A DNA stretch of 64,000 nucleotides from NCBI GenBank assembly GCA_907163345.1, contig CAJQUN010000943.1:62001-126000 (forward strand). The letters are read 5' to 3'. Numbering within the stretch: the stretch's first letter is position 1; the number at the start of each line of letters is the position of its first letter. Shown here piece after piece: positions 47,913 through 59,122 of this stretch. The DNA comes from Haberlea rhodopensis. Taxonomy: Eukaryota > Streptophyta > Magnoliopsida > Lamiales > Gesneriaceae. Under the pieces are notes generated by a model. It ran no database searches. It worked only from the letters and a program-made list of their open reading frames with translations, and had not been told where the DNA came from. The translations under genes and the position numbers were made by a program.

Positions 47913-47917
47913 CAACT

Positions 47918-48173
47918 TTCCTTCCTTTCCAAATCGTAGAATACCTCTCCAAGGATAAACACGAAGAAGCACTTTTTCACCAACCTGATAGTCCATTTAT
48001 CGTCTATGCTGATCAACATAACACTTTTGTCGATCTTGTGCAGCTTTCAATCGAGTTTTTATGATGTTTATCTTTTCAACTGTCTCTTGAACAAGATCTG
48101 GACCTTCTACTAGTCGCATTCCTTCTTCATCCCAACATTATGGACTTCTACATTTCCTACCATATAAAGCTTC
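47918..48173 (-). pseudogene. Chromovirus integrase (part 2 of the split relic)
   Basis: Reads EALYGRKCRSP-like sequence at the right end, then EGPDLVQETVEKINIIKTRL, KAAQDRQKCYVDQHRR, an in-frame stop, and DYQVGEKVLLRVYPWRG leading into part 1. The right end is cut by the copia-like LTR at 48174. Confidence 0.85.
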
Positions 48174-49640
48174 TGTTGGGTTTTGGAAACCCGGATAATC
48201 TTGGTTTTGATGTTAACAAAACTTGTTATTGTGTTGCTAACATATTTCATCAAATGTGCAGTTCATAGATCATAACCAAGAGCTTGATGAATTACAAAGA
48301 AGTAGCTTGAAAATATCAAGTTGGACCAAATCTGAAATCCTGGCAGAGCGGATTGTTTCGATCATATCTAATAGCTTGGATATCGAAATGGCATGCTTCC
48401 AAAGAGGTTGAACAGCCATCTCAAAATACTAAAAGTCATATTTCACAATAGATCGGCTAGTTCGAATGTTATCAAGGAGAAAAGACGCCTGCAAGATCGA
48501 GCTGTACTGCGAAGAAACAGCAAGCTGTTACAGCAAGCGATTGCCAGTCTGTTGGGCATAACGCTTAGCTCGATTATCGGAACGAAACAATTCAGTATGG
48601 GTTGGAAAGCTAAGACAAAGATCTACAAGTCATTTTTGGAAGTCAAAGACTGAATCGGACGTTAAGATGGCCAAAAAGCTTCTGCAAGTCACGCCATGTG
48701 CTGCTGCATCCAGCAAACAGACAGCAGGAGCATTGCCTTGTATTTCGATCATAACTCTCTCATACAAACTCGAAATTGAGTGATTCTTGATTCCGTGGAA
48801 AGCTAAGAGAAAGGGCTACAACTTTCATGTAGATCACTTTGCCCAGAAATCAACGAATCAAGAGCTACAAGCAACAGATCAGAATAGCAAGTTTATCAAT
48901 CTGTTTTGTATCAAGCTGATTGTTCAGACTGATCTGCCTAGACTGATCAGACCAGACTGAGCTGTCCAGACCAGACTGATCCGGCCAGACTGATCTGTCC
49001 AAGCTGATCGGGCCAGACTGATCTGTCCAAGCTGATCCGGTCAGTCCGGTCCGAAATACAAAGAACCCAGAAACCAGAATATGACCGTTGCAAGCTCGGG
49101 AATGGTGCAGAACCTTCTCCAACGGGCATATTCTTGTGTCTAACGTATATATCATTACTTGGGGCTTTATATACATGATTTGGAAGCTCAATAACAGCTG
49201 ATTGAAGATCAATCCAAGCCTTCCAAAGCAAACCCACTTAGGATTCAATTGGGGAACTTCAAATACAAAAGTTGCTAAATGAAGAGCACTCCCCAAACCT
49301 TTGGCACCTCTTACCTTGCTATATCAGATTCATTATGGAATCATTTGTGCCTTTGTATTCACTCTATTCATTGTATTTGTGAGCTAAAATAGAAGAGTGA
49401 ATACCATTGTAACGGTTGATGATTTATCACAACCGATGAGAGGTCTTTGTATGTGAGACATAAAAGAACATACATAGTTGAGTTGCTAGGAGTTCTACTT
49501 GGATGTGGAATTCCCAACTGGATCGGGTTTGTACAACGTAGAATTACCAAAAAAAGTAGCGATTTAATTTTTAAAGTAACCTATAATTTCAGCAGAATAG
49601 TAAAAAGACTAAGGAATATTATCAATCCTAAGTGCAAGTA
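48174..49640 (+). mobile_element. Copia-like LTR or LTR fragment, about 1.4 kb
   Basis: Starts TGTTGGGTTTTGGAAACCC inside integrase coding sequence. It continues with TTTTGATGTTAACAAAACTTG and later AATTCCCAACTGGATCGGG, phrases typical of SIRE-like copia LTRs in plants. A TATA-like TTTATATAC lies at about 49163. The right end is uncertain (a GTACA at 49535 or further right); no duplication was found. Contains a CCAGACTGATC repeat cluster at 48915-49045. Confidence 0.6.
48915..49045. repeat. Cluster of CCAGACTGATCTGTCC-like repeats
   Basis: About six units of 18-22 bp built from AGACTGATC and CTGTCC/GGCC. Many contain the near-palindromes CTGATCAG or TGATCNGGCCAGACTGATC. Comparable in size and position to the CGATCGATCG clusters of the other LTRs, with different sequence. 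Confidence 0.8.
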
Positions 49641-52440
49641 ATGAACTCATATAAAGCATGAAAAAGAGCATTATATTATATGTTTTTATGAGTACTGATC
49701 GGTGGGTGTTGAAGTTGAATCTATAATAGATAAGTTTAACAAAAATCTAGTAGATGAAAATGTAGTATTATTGAAAACTATTTGATTATATTACATTGTA
49801 TTATATATTTATTATCCTTTTGACTTTATTTGTTTGTGTATTTGATTTAATATCATATTATATTTTAGATTTATTTCATGTTTTGACGCATTATTTTTCA
49901 TCAATAAATCCTTTTTATATAACGAATTCATGATTTATAGTAAATTTTATCTCCCAATTAATAAATCATGGTTTTTTTTCCCAGACAGTATACTATACAT
50001 GGCGAATGTTGCATTAATATCTTCACATTTGGTATAGTTCCAAAATAAATATTTATAAGTCGATCACATGTGAGATAAATAAAAATAATTGAGTAATTTC
50101 GAATAAGATAGATCTATGCCATTTTTAATCAAGCTTTCAATATTCGAGCAAATATCATTTAAAATCTCAATTGATTTGATAGTATGATATAACTAAGCTA
50201 ATTAAGCTAACATGGTCATTTATTATCGTGCAACCACCGCTATCGACCAATCCCTTAGAGAAAAGAGCCAGTTCAGCGAGAGAGAAATTATAGGTTAGCA
50301 GTTAGCTCGATGCGAAAGATAACGTCCTTAAAGGTGGTGTTCTCAAGGGCGATGAAAGAGACATGTTCTTTCATTATTTTTCATTTCATTTATTTACAAA
50401 AATGGATACGTGTGGCAAGATTCTATCTGATGTTATCTGGAAAATTTAGAAGAGTAGACATATGGTTTTTCCAAGCACACCGAAAATTCTTACAATTATC
50501 ACTCTTCATGCATAGAAAATTGTTAGAAGGAACCGGAAATAATTTTATGGCGTAGCCCCTCTGATATTTAAGTAAGCAATTCGAAAATATAATGCATGAA
50601 AATATATTGAAAACACTCAATTTCTTATCAAATAGAATTACAAAGCAATCCTGGTTTTATAGGCGAACTTTTTAGGGTAACTAGTAAGTGGAAGGGTTCC
50701 TTCCATAATTAAGACTCTCAGTCCTTATTGAGATGGTATAAAAATCTAATTATATCAAACCAAATACGAGATTTGCATTGATCCCCGATTTCTCGTGATT
50801 CTTGAGATATTGTCTAAAATAATACGATTTTGTATTGACCACACCCAAGCTGATATTGTTTAGTCTTTTCTTCCAGAGCTCAAAATATGTTTAAATTTTC
50901 ATGTAGTTCATAACCTACCTTACCTGTCGAGCAAAATTTTAAGCTCCGGCTCTGACCATACAAGGCAGAGCTCTAATTTATATGATGAGTGCCTCATAGC
51001 TCGGCCCTAACACTCTCGATCTTTTATTTGGGTCAATAGTCCCCGAGCTGAACAATAGGTCTACGTTCTATGCTACACTTGTTTTCTTCTTTATTCTTTA
51101 GATTACCTCGGACAAAATTAGATCTGATTTGTTAATCGGGTCGGAGCTCTCCAGGTCTTGCTTATACCCTTAATCTTATCAAGGTATCAGTGCCCATAAG
51201 GGCGGCATAAAAAATTCACTGTTAGATATGACAATAAATCGGGGTTAGACATGGACCCGTATTAAACCCTTCCCATTGGGGGTGGTCTGGACCCTTTTGA
51301 CTAGGCCCGGGCTAATCTGAACCTGTTTGACCAGGTCCGAAGCAGGATAGGGCGGATCCACGGTTTTGCCAAACCGCACCGGACCAGCCCCGGTATACAT
51401 ATTTTATTTATTTTTTAAATATAATATCGAATATACATTTTCAAGAAAATGAGAGCAAATTAATAAATATGTGGTAGCTTAAAAATAGTTTACAAGACTT
51501 ATCGTACATACTAACTAGAGAATAACACGAAATTCAATCCACGAAACTCAAGTTTGGTGTTTCAAATTTGATTATTAGCTGATAATTTTTTTTAAAAAAA
51601 GGTCTGTGGGTTTGTGCATTGTGGGGTGGGTCTAGTTGGAGGGCCAAGTTTAGGAACATGTTTTTCATAGCGGAGGTTCCGGGTTTGGCCGTACCCACCA
51701 TTTGCCATCCCTACTCACTGTGCATCGAACGCCCTACATTTGTTCTCTCTGTGGGTCCCGATATTTTTCAGTGGACCCAATGTTTCTAATGTGGATAGAA
51801 TGAATAAAGGGAAAATTACGGGCCGGTACAATTTCATGAAACATAATCTATCATAGTCCAGCGAAAAAACATTAGTCGATCTAGGTCCATTCTTGATTGA
51901 AATGACAATAATAACCCCATGTGGTCCAGGTGGTCCAACCAATCTTTAATAAAATTACATTCCAAACCCTTAGAAAATGTTTAAAGAACAAAATATGCCT
52001 CTATATACTATTTATCATCGTTTTCATCCTAATATATACCAAGCAGTATCATCATATGAACTTGAGATCCTTGAGTTTCTGTCATCTCGGGATGAATCCC
52101 AAGAGCATACTTTTACAAAGGACTCACAGTTTATATAACGTTCGTCCAATTATAATTCAAAACCCTATTTGAAGATCATGTTTTAAAATAAATAACAGGC
52201 CCAACATGCTTCCGTATTACAATAAAATTTTAACAAACTGAAAATACCATTTTGACCTTAACGGCATCGGGTGAGGTGGGTCGCAACGCCACCAGTCGAA
52301 AACTTACTGCCTCCAGACTGTTTTACGAATGGCTCCTCACCATCCAACCTCAGCTCATGGGCGAGGTTAGTCTGCCAGTTATCCGACTCCTTCAGAAACC
52401 GCATAACACAGCCCTAATTCGTTTCCTACCTTAGGGCGTA
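49641..52440. other. No gene recognised
   Basis: AT-rich to 50900, then short GC-richer pieces with scattered retroelement-like words. A 61-codon plus frame at 52252-52434 has ordinary composition but no recognised motif. It lies directly before pararetroviral DNA and ends at a small CCTTAGGGCGTAAGG palindrome. Confidence 0.4.
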
Positions 52441-52506
52441 AGGTATATTCAATATATAAGAAAGATTTAAAGAAATCTGGGAGATAGATGGACAAAAGCC
52501 TTATTT

Positions 52507-52512
52507 TTATTC
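52507..52512 (-). terminator. Polyadenylation signal in viral intergenic region
   Basis: AATAAA on the minus strand, about 270 bp downstream of the viral TATA box, as expected for a pararetroviral RNA that reads past its start site. Confidence 0.4.
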
Positions 52513-52780
52513 TGGAATACTTATAACATCTCTTACATTAAAACGTCTCCTTTTGGGAGGAGACAGACTTGTTTAGCCTCTCATATAGATGAGGCTTGAC
52601 TCAAGAACACATAAATTGTAAACAAACAGAACAATATTACAATTGATTACAAAAGAAAGAAAAGAAAGAAAGATTACCAAGTTACGAAAGTTGAAATATT
52701 ACAAGTTTGGAGACTCTAAATTTATTCTCAGAAAACTATGGAGAATTTTTTGATGTCCTTAACTTCCTGAATGAGTGCCC

Positions 52781-52789
52781 CTATATAGG
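52781..52789 (-). promoter_or_regulatory. Pararetroviral core promoter (TATA box)
   Basis: Minus strand reads GCCTATATAGGGGC, in the intergenic region after the last viral gene, the place of the 35S-type promoter. A CACGTG G-box-like site (CCACGTGAAAG, about 52865) lies upstream. Position and sequence fit; activity is not shown. Confidence 0.55.
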
Positions 52790-52997
52790 CATAAATCTGG
52801 ACTTCAAATGTGGATTCCAAATCTTGATAATTGTTGAGTGCGCCTGTGAGTGTGCCTTAACTTTCACGTGGTTTGGCATCTTTGTCTGAATGTGCCAACT
52901 TTTCTCGTGAGTGGTCTATTATTTTTTGTCTGAGTGCATTGAACAGTATCCGCACTAACTTCTAATGGTCCACCTCTTTTCCTTTGTCGGGGAATCC

Positions 52998-54338
52998 TTA
53001 CATTAGTGGTTTTTGTGGTCCCCGAGCTTTAGGAAAACGAGCTCTCTTATCCGCATGTCTTTTGTCTTTTCCTGCCTCTGATATGTCGGGATTGGAGCAG
53101 AATCCTTTCCCGAACTTTGGTTGTTTCTGCTCTAGGCATGCTTGGCAAATATGGTCTATCCATCGGCCAATGTGTGCCATGTTGCAAAATTTCCGGTAAG
53201 TCTCCTTTCCTGCCGGGATCTTATTTTCCCAAAGAATTCTTCTTTTTGTTTCAAAGAGTTCTTCGGCAAATCTCGTGGAGGTTCCTGTCATGGAATTCAG
53301 CAAGAAAGTTCCTTTGGCTGAATTCTGAAAGAACTTGAATGAGTATTTGACTCTGTCCATTTCTGTTAGACAAACACAAATACCCCATGCTTCTCTGGTT
53401 GAAACTTCATCCTCTGTGATAGTTCCAGCCAAAATTGGAATTCCTTCTGGTAGCGCCATTTTTATATTTTTCAGGGCGTTTCCATCTGGTCTTCTAAGCT
53501 TGATAAAATGAAAAGCTTCAATGAAGCCTTTCTTCGCTGGTTCTGGAGCAGCACTGAAAAAATACAACTCCAAGATATCACCTCTTGCCAAATGTGGATT
53601 ATTGGCCCAAGTCTCGTAAACAGCTTCTCTGATCCAATTCGCTAATTTTGATATTTCAGAGAAGGCTGGTGCCACAGTATAAACCGAAGCCAGAGCTCCG
53701 AAATTATACCATTCCTGAACATCGTTTGGATGGTTGCCTGGTTTCATCCAAACTCTCGGATATTTCCCTGAGATATCAACTATAGATTTATCTAGGTTGA
53801 TACCTCGCCTGGTAATTAGTTTCTCCCAAGTGCGTTGGTAATCCTGCATAGGTGAAGTAACTAAATCATCATTAGTTTGAACCTTAGACTTCATAGTCAA
53901 TGGCCTAAGATTCAACTCTCCCTCTTATACCCTAGAGGTGCTGGGTTGACTTGAAGGTTCAGATTGTGATGACACCTGACCCTCAACATTCGCTACAACT
54001 TGTACATCCTTAAGGAATGCATCATCTGCAGCACTCGTGACAGGGGTACTTGAATCCCTTACCTCCGGGTTAGATGAGCCCCATTCTCTAAACGTTTCTT
54101 GTTGCACCGTTGAAGGTGTGGCATGAAGGATATGCCCTTTCAAGACTTCAAACAATCGTTCATGGTCCCGAAAGCATGCTCGTATATGATCAGTAACAAG
54201 TTCCTGGTCTGCTCGTTGAAGTCGTCCTGCGACCTCTGCATTGAGACGTAGAGTCCCAAAATCTAGTTCCAGGATCTCCATGTTTTCCCTGAGATTCCTA
54301 ACTCGTTTGAGGGTATCGCTAGCAATGTGTCCCTCCAT
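52998..54338 (-). pseudogene. Caulimovirid transactivator/inclusion-body-like gene, interrupted
   Basis: The frame starts at the ATG at 54338 (MEGHIASDTLKR), overlapping the end of the pol frame by a few codons. It runs 137 codons to a TAA at 53925-53927 and continues in the same frame from about 53915 for 305 codons to 52998. Thus a single in-frame stop separates two parts of one gene of about 446 codons. Recognisable parts are a coiled-coil-like N-terminus (VRNLRENMEILELDFGTLRL), the central YNFGALASVYTVAPAFSEI and LARGDILELYFFSAAPEP, and a basic Cys-containing tail. In this family such proteins support translation of the polycistronic viral RNA and form inclusion bodies. Assignment rests on context plus the central motif. 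Confidence 0.65.
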
Positions 54339-54344
54339 CTCGTG

Positions 54345-54778
54345 TTAAGAAATCTGCAAGAATATTTTTATCAGACTATGACAATATCATAATCATAATA
54401 TTTGCATTCAGCCTGCCATTTTAAAAGTTTAGCCTTTTTCTGGTTTTGATTCAATTTTATTTTTCAGAAAAGACTTAACACTAGTATTATCTATTTTCAA
54501 AAAAAATTTCTTTGCAAGTAAAAATAATGGCCATTTTTTAAAAGCCTTTCGAACTGCAAAGAACTGCTTCTCGTTAATGTGCCATCTGATAACTACGCTG
54601 TTATCAAATAGCCACTGCAATATCTGCATGGCACTTCTCCTTCTGGTGTGACATTCATGAGGACTGCAGCCCACCAATGATCACTGGCATCTGTGTATAA
54701 TACCAGTTCATCCTCGTCGTTTGATATTGCAGGCTTTGGTAGTTGCCTGCTGTAATGCCTCGAGTTGCTGTATACACG
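54345..54778 (-). pseudogene. Pararetroviral pol, RNase H end, frameshifted
   Basis: RNase H core motif ELVLYTDASDHWWAAVL with the catalytic Asp, then PEGEVPCRYCSG. A frame change near 54605 leads to HINEKQFFAVRKAFKKWP and LKIDNTSVKSFL (second and third catalytic acids). A stop occurs after KIESKPEKG-type sequence; the remaining end (RWQAE-like, DKNILADFLTR) is recognisable below 54428. At least two frame breaks. Coding order and motifs match caulimovirid RT-RNase H rather than Ty3/gypsy, where the equivalents differ (compare 61.9-62.2 kb). Confidence 0.8.
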
Positions 54779-55495
54779 TGTCATATGATTATACCGTTAA
54801 TATGATTTATTTATGTATGGTATGGACTCAGGGGCTGAGATGGAGGCTGTGATGTGTGTGTTCTAGGGTTCAAATTCTTCTATATGGGTTGTAATTTTCG
54901 TTTGTAATATATAGGGGAAGGAAATCAAGGACTTCCTTGTTGGAAACAAACTCTATAAGGAAGTTTTTTTAATGAAAATTCATTCCACCGATCGATCCGG
55001 ACGAAGTGGCCGATCGATCGAGCCTTCCAGTAAGAATTTCGTGGCTTTTTCTGCCCGTCTCGATCGATCGGAAATCCTTGTTCGATCGATCGCCCTTCAC
55101 AGTAAGTTTCTTCGCCTTTTTTCAGCTTCTGGCGAGTTTCGTATTTTGGCCGTAACTTTCTCATACGAACTCCAAATTTGTTGAATCAGCTGTCCACGCG
55201 AAGATAAGAGAACGTTATACAACTTTTATATGGACCACATTTCCAAAACATGGCTCGAACATATAGTAATTTGAGGATAAAGGAGCAACATGTGTCTCGG
55301 ATTCTGGTTTTTTCTCTTTTCTTCAACTTTACTCATTTTTTCATCATTTTTGCTTGATTTTTCACCTTTCCCTACATTTCAACATTGATTCCTGAAATAG
55401 AGACATATATACCATAAACCATAAAATAATCCAAGAATCAACACGAAAACATATACATATCATAACCTAAAAACGCGTAATATTCAACCCTATCA
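54779..55495 (-). mobile_element. 3' LTR of Athila-like Ty3/gypsy element, 717 bp
   Basis: Minus strand begins TGATAGGGTTGAATATTACG after the purine tract AAGTTTGGGGAG (55508-55496) and ends CATATGACA at 54779. Preceding internal sequence (CGAGGACGATTAAGTGATAAG) is the usual lead-in of Athila/Tat LTRs. It contains a CGATCGATCG cluster at 54987-55095. It is inserted in pararetroviral pol. Confidence 0.75.
54987..55095. repeat. CGATCGATCG palindrome cluster in Athila-like LTR
   Basis: Five copies (one as CGATCGATCC) in 110 bp, two pairs separated by CAGTAAG(A/T)TT phrases. It lies about 400-510 bp from the LTR start. Confidence 0.9.
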
Positions 55496-57866
55496 ACTCC
55501 CCAAACTTATCACTTAATCGTCCTCGATTAAGCATTAAAATCACAAGGTAGATTTCATTCTTGATACTTGAAACAATTATTTCATGACTTGCTTATTCTC
55601 AGAAATCTCATGCACATATACAAAAGTTGACGAGACATGTTTCTCCTAAATCAAGCAACATATCTCAAAATCGGAATGTGTGTGTGTGCTAATTTCAATC
55701 TCAAGTTTCATGCACATATTCAAGATCAAATCATGCTAATCAACTCAAAGTCGAGATTATCATCAAGCACCCTATAAGCATATTTTCAAACAACTTCTCC
55801 ACTAATGATAGTTACTCCCTAGGCTTGGATCAAAAGGACTTTTTAAGCTTGTAATGTAAGGCATTTGGTGTTGGCTTCAAAGAAAAGATAGGATAAGCGC
55901 AAAGAAGAGAGTATAATCATTTACAGTTCAAATTTTTCGCACACATCGAGCTTTTCTTCTTTTTCTTTTATAGCCTTGGCCACTTTGGGTCTTATTTAGT
56001 CAATCTTTTTCTCAAGACTTTTTATCTATCTTTTTCTTTTCTCATTCATCATTTTTTTCAATAAGCTCATCAAGATATAACAATTCAAGTGCATCAAATG
56101 ATATTCATTATACTCCCTTAGGGTAAGGATAACTTTTTTCATTTAGGCTCAAGGGTAAGTATAATGAGTTTGCCAAGAATGTCGAACGGGGTCTAATTAT
56201 ATGCAATGCATATACCATTCTTTTTTCAATAAAGCTCAAATGGGACACTAGGGATTGATATGAATCATGGTAAGCTTGAAATGCTCAAACGTTTCAAAGA
56301 TCGCCTAGATCATTTCCAGGTCAAGTTTGTAACTATAAAATTTGGCCTCAAAGTGTCATCATCAAATAAGTTCTAGGATAACTCTAAGATGCTCAATACA
56401 AATCATCAAGTTCACAACAATTATCACTATTCAACATGCAATCCACAAGTTCATGACTCATTGTGCTCAAAGTATTCCTCATTCTTGACATGCTAACTCA
56501 AATTAGGATATTCATGTACAAGTCCAATCACAAATCAAGTTCATATGCATAGTGAGATCAAAATCCTCATTGAATAGTCACTACTATAATTCATTCTTTT
56601 CTCAAGTTTGAACTCATAAAAAAAAAATTTAGCTCATAATAATCGGACGATTCAAGTGTCATTTAAGCACGCAACATGTGGTTAAACAAGTAAAACATGC
56701 AAGCTACTACTCCCCCAAACTTAAATCAAACATTGTCTCAATGTTTAAAAGAATTAAAAGGGAAAAAGTGAACTCCCATGATCAAGACGCTTGCATGAGG
56801 GTTGAGGAAGATTTGCTTTTGAAAGCTCCACTGTTGTAGGGATTCATCGCACCAACTAAGTACCTAGCAAGAGAAGAATGCAAATGGTAAAATAGTCGAC
56901 TTGAGAGATAAACAAAACTAAAATGCAAAAACTGAAAAAGTAAAATAAAACTAAATAACTAAAGGATACGCTTGGGTTGCCTCCCAAGAAGCGCTGATTT
57001 TTAGTCGTCGGCTTGACCATCAGAAGCAACCGTCAAAGAGCGGCTGCCGCCCATAGTAAGTATCGTATGATACCACTAATGGGTCTTCATTCAGTATGCC
57101 CTCAAGATTGGCAAGATTGTAGCAGTGTAAGCTCGTCGCTCCAACAACATTCGTCTTTAAATGGCAGGCATGGGAGAATGATTCTTGATTTGGCTTTGCA
57201 TTTTGGAGGATGTAGTGCGGTGAAGTTGGCATCGATGGAAAATAAGGATCCACATATGGCATAGAACATGTCTCCATCGATGGGCTCAAATCAGAATCTT
57301 CGAACGTCTCTTCCTTCTCCAACATCACATTCGACTCATCTTCACATGGGAACTCATCGGATAACATCTCTGAAGTAAGCTCAATCTCTTGTAGAGGCTC
57401 AAGTTCCCTCGACTCTTCCACACTAGTAGGATCACTCCCCCAAACTTGGTTGGTTGAGTGATCGTCATCATATAACCAAACTTGATTCGTCGTTTCTTGA
57501 TTTGTAGCCCTCATCTCTTCCTCTTGGTAGCTAGTTGAAATTGTTTCCATGAGGACCGCCATTTGCTGCTTCAGGTGACGCATAGAGTTGGTTTGGCACT
57601 CCAAACTGTTCTCAGTTGATGCCATGAATCTCACTAAGGTATCATCTAACTGAGTTGTGACATCTGCAGAACTATCTCTCCTCTCTTCGTGATGTACAAA
57701 TGGTTGTGGCTTATCAATAGGATAGTGAAGCTCCGGTGGGTATTGGTGACTCCACCCTTGTAGTGAAGGATCACAATACCAGTGATAATCGAAGTCCGCC
57801 ATATCATTGAACAGGGGTAACACACTGTTCTCATCTCTATCAACCAGGGGACTTCCAGTTACCAGT
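55496..57866 (-). mobile_element. Internal region of Athila-like element, pol missing
   Basis: Non-coding from 55496 to about 57000, with the motif TTGGGAGGCAACCCAAG (minus strand, 56989-56971) often found in plant Athila-type elements. Then comes a gag-like frame. No protease, RT or integrase is present up to the insertion of the next element at 57867, so the element is either deleted or continues beyond the nested element. Confidence 0.65.
57020..57823 (-). CDS. Acidic Gag-like or accessory protein of Athila-like element
   Basis: A 267-codon open frame. N-terminal half: an aromatic-rich WYCDPSLQGWSHQYPPELHY stretch, then a coiled-coil-like segment (TQLDDTLVRFMASTENSLEC to LKQQMAVLMETI) resembling the 'QLEETL..FM' region of plant Athila/Tat Gag C-termini. 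The second half is rich in Glu/Asp (EEETFEDSDLS type). No zinc knuckle is seen. It ends at 57020, about 30 bp before the GGAGGCAACCC motif region, so it is the last gene before the 3' non-coding part. A real but unassigned transposon protein is likely. The upstream part is cut by the element inserted at 57867. Confidence 0.5.
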   Translation of the reverse strand: MLPLFNDMADFDYHWYCDPSLQGWSHQYPPELHYPIDKPQPFVHHEERRDSSADVTTQLDDTLVRFMASTENSLECQTNSMRHLKQQMAVLMETISTSYQEEEMRATNQETTNQVWLYDDDHSTNQVWGSDPTSVEESRELEPLQEIELTSEMLSDEFPCEDESNVMLEKEETFEDSDLSPSMETCSMPYVDPYFPSMPTSPHYILQNAKPNQESFSHACHLKTNVVGATSLHCYNLANLEGILNEDPLVVSYDTYYGRQPLFDGCF

Positions 57867-58280
57867 TGTGGGGTCTTCCCACCTTAACAGTGATTAATAG
57901 ACATAAGAAGGACTAAAAATGCATTAAAGTAACATCTTAAGGTTTTGGTTGTTACATGAGCTAACGGGATTACAGGCCAAAATGCAAAACTTCAAAAACA
58001 ATTCATTACATTCTAAAGGAATGTCATTTAGATTTACACTACTCCTAGAGTAGATACTAATCATCACTTGAATTCTATACATTCCTGTGTCCCTCGCAGC
58101 TCACTGCCTCAACCCGACCCTTAGTCCTTTCGTCCAAAAGTGTACCTACAGGGACAACACATCATGAGCATATATAATCTTACTTAACATTATAAACATC
58201 ATAGTAAATGCATGAAACATTGGTTAAGTAATATGCTGGTTGTACATTCACTTCTTATTGTTGTCCCTGATTTAGAATCA

Positions 58281-58540
58281 TGCATATGGGGCATCTTACC
58301 CCCGTGGCATCTTACCACAACATCATCGTATAGCCTCTTACCATATGGGGCATCTTACCCCGTGGCATCTTACCACAATACATCGCATGGCCTCTTACCA
58401 TGTAGGGCATCTTACCCCGTGGCATCTTACCACAATACATTGCATGGCCTCTTACCATGTAGGGCATCTTACCCCGTGGCATCTTACCACAATACATCGC
58501 ATGGCCTCTTACCATGTAGGGCATCTTACCCCAATACATC
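58281..58540. repeat. Minisatellite in LTR, about 4.5 units of 57-58 bp
   Basis: Unit: GGGCATCTTACCCCGTGGC, then ATCTTACCACAATACATCG, then CATGGCCTCTTACCATGTA. The word TCTTACC occurs three times per unit. It gives spurious reading frames on both strands. Confidence 0.95.
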
Positions 58541-58900
58541 ACATAAATGTCATCATATAAGCATCGTATAAGCAATAAACATCATATGAACTTCATCATA
58601 TAAACATCATATAAACATCCTCATGTAAACATCGTATAAACACCGTCATTTCATCGTGAATACTCATGCAATAAAAGCATAGTTGTAGTATAGAGATGTG
58701 TGTTACCGTCCGATGCCCGTACGCTTCTTACGTACCTTTTCAAAAAGAGGAGGAGTCAACAGACTTTATCTCCTTGATGGTGCCGGTACCTGGGATGGTT
58801 CTACAAGACCACATAATACCATATTAGATGCCTCAAAACCATCTTACATCATAAACTTAACAAAATAAAACATCATTAAATTTTTCAACTTTCTGCCTGT

Positions 58901-59122
58901 CTCGATCGATCGGCCCTAGGTCTCGATCGATCGAGACACTGTGCACTAACAGTGTCTTGGCTTCCTGCCTCGCTCGATCGATCGAACATTTTACCGATCG
59001 ATCGAGGAGCTTCACCGATCGATCGAGAAATCCTTCGATCGATCGACATCAAAGTTTTAAATCATACATTAGACCCACTGTCTCGCTCGATCGATCGGAA
59101 CTAAATCTCGATCGATCGAGAG
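58901..59122. repeat. CGATCGATCG palindrome cluster in LTR
   Basis: Eight copies in about 220 bp, the densest of the four clusters, many as CTCGATCGATCGAG or CTCGCTCGATCGATCG. The third and fourth are separated by a CACTGTGCACTAACAGTGT hairpin. Confidence 0.92.

Larger units (their letters stand above)
52441..54778 (-). mobile_element. Endogenous pararetrovirus (Caulimoviridae) fragment
   Basis: On the minus strand, in order: the RNase H end of a pol gene (54778-54345), a transactivator-like gene (54338-52998), and a non-coding region with a TATA box and a polyadenylation signal (52997-52441). That gene order (pol, then an overlapping downstream gene, then the large intergenic region) is that of caulimovirids with a TAV-type ORF. 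The reading frames are broken, so it is a genomic fossil. Its right side is cut by an LTR element at 54779, so the rest of pol is outside the window or lost. Confidence 0.75.

Noticed and set aside
58212..58575. Overlapping repetitive frames on both strands
   Set aside because: They lie wholly in the 57-bp minisatellite of the LTR.
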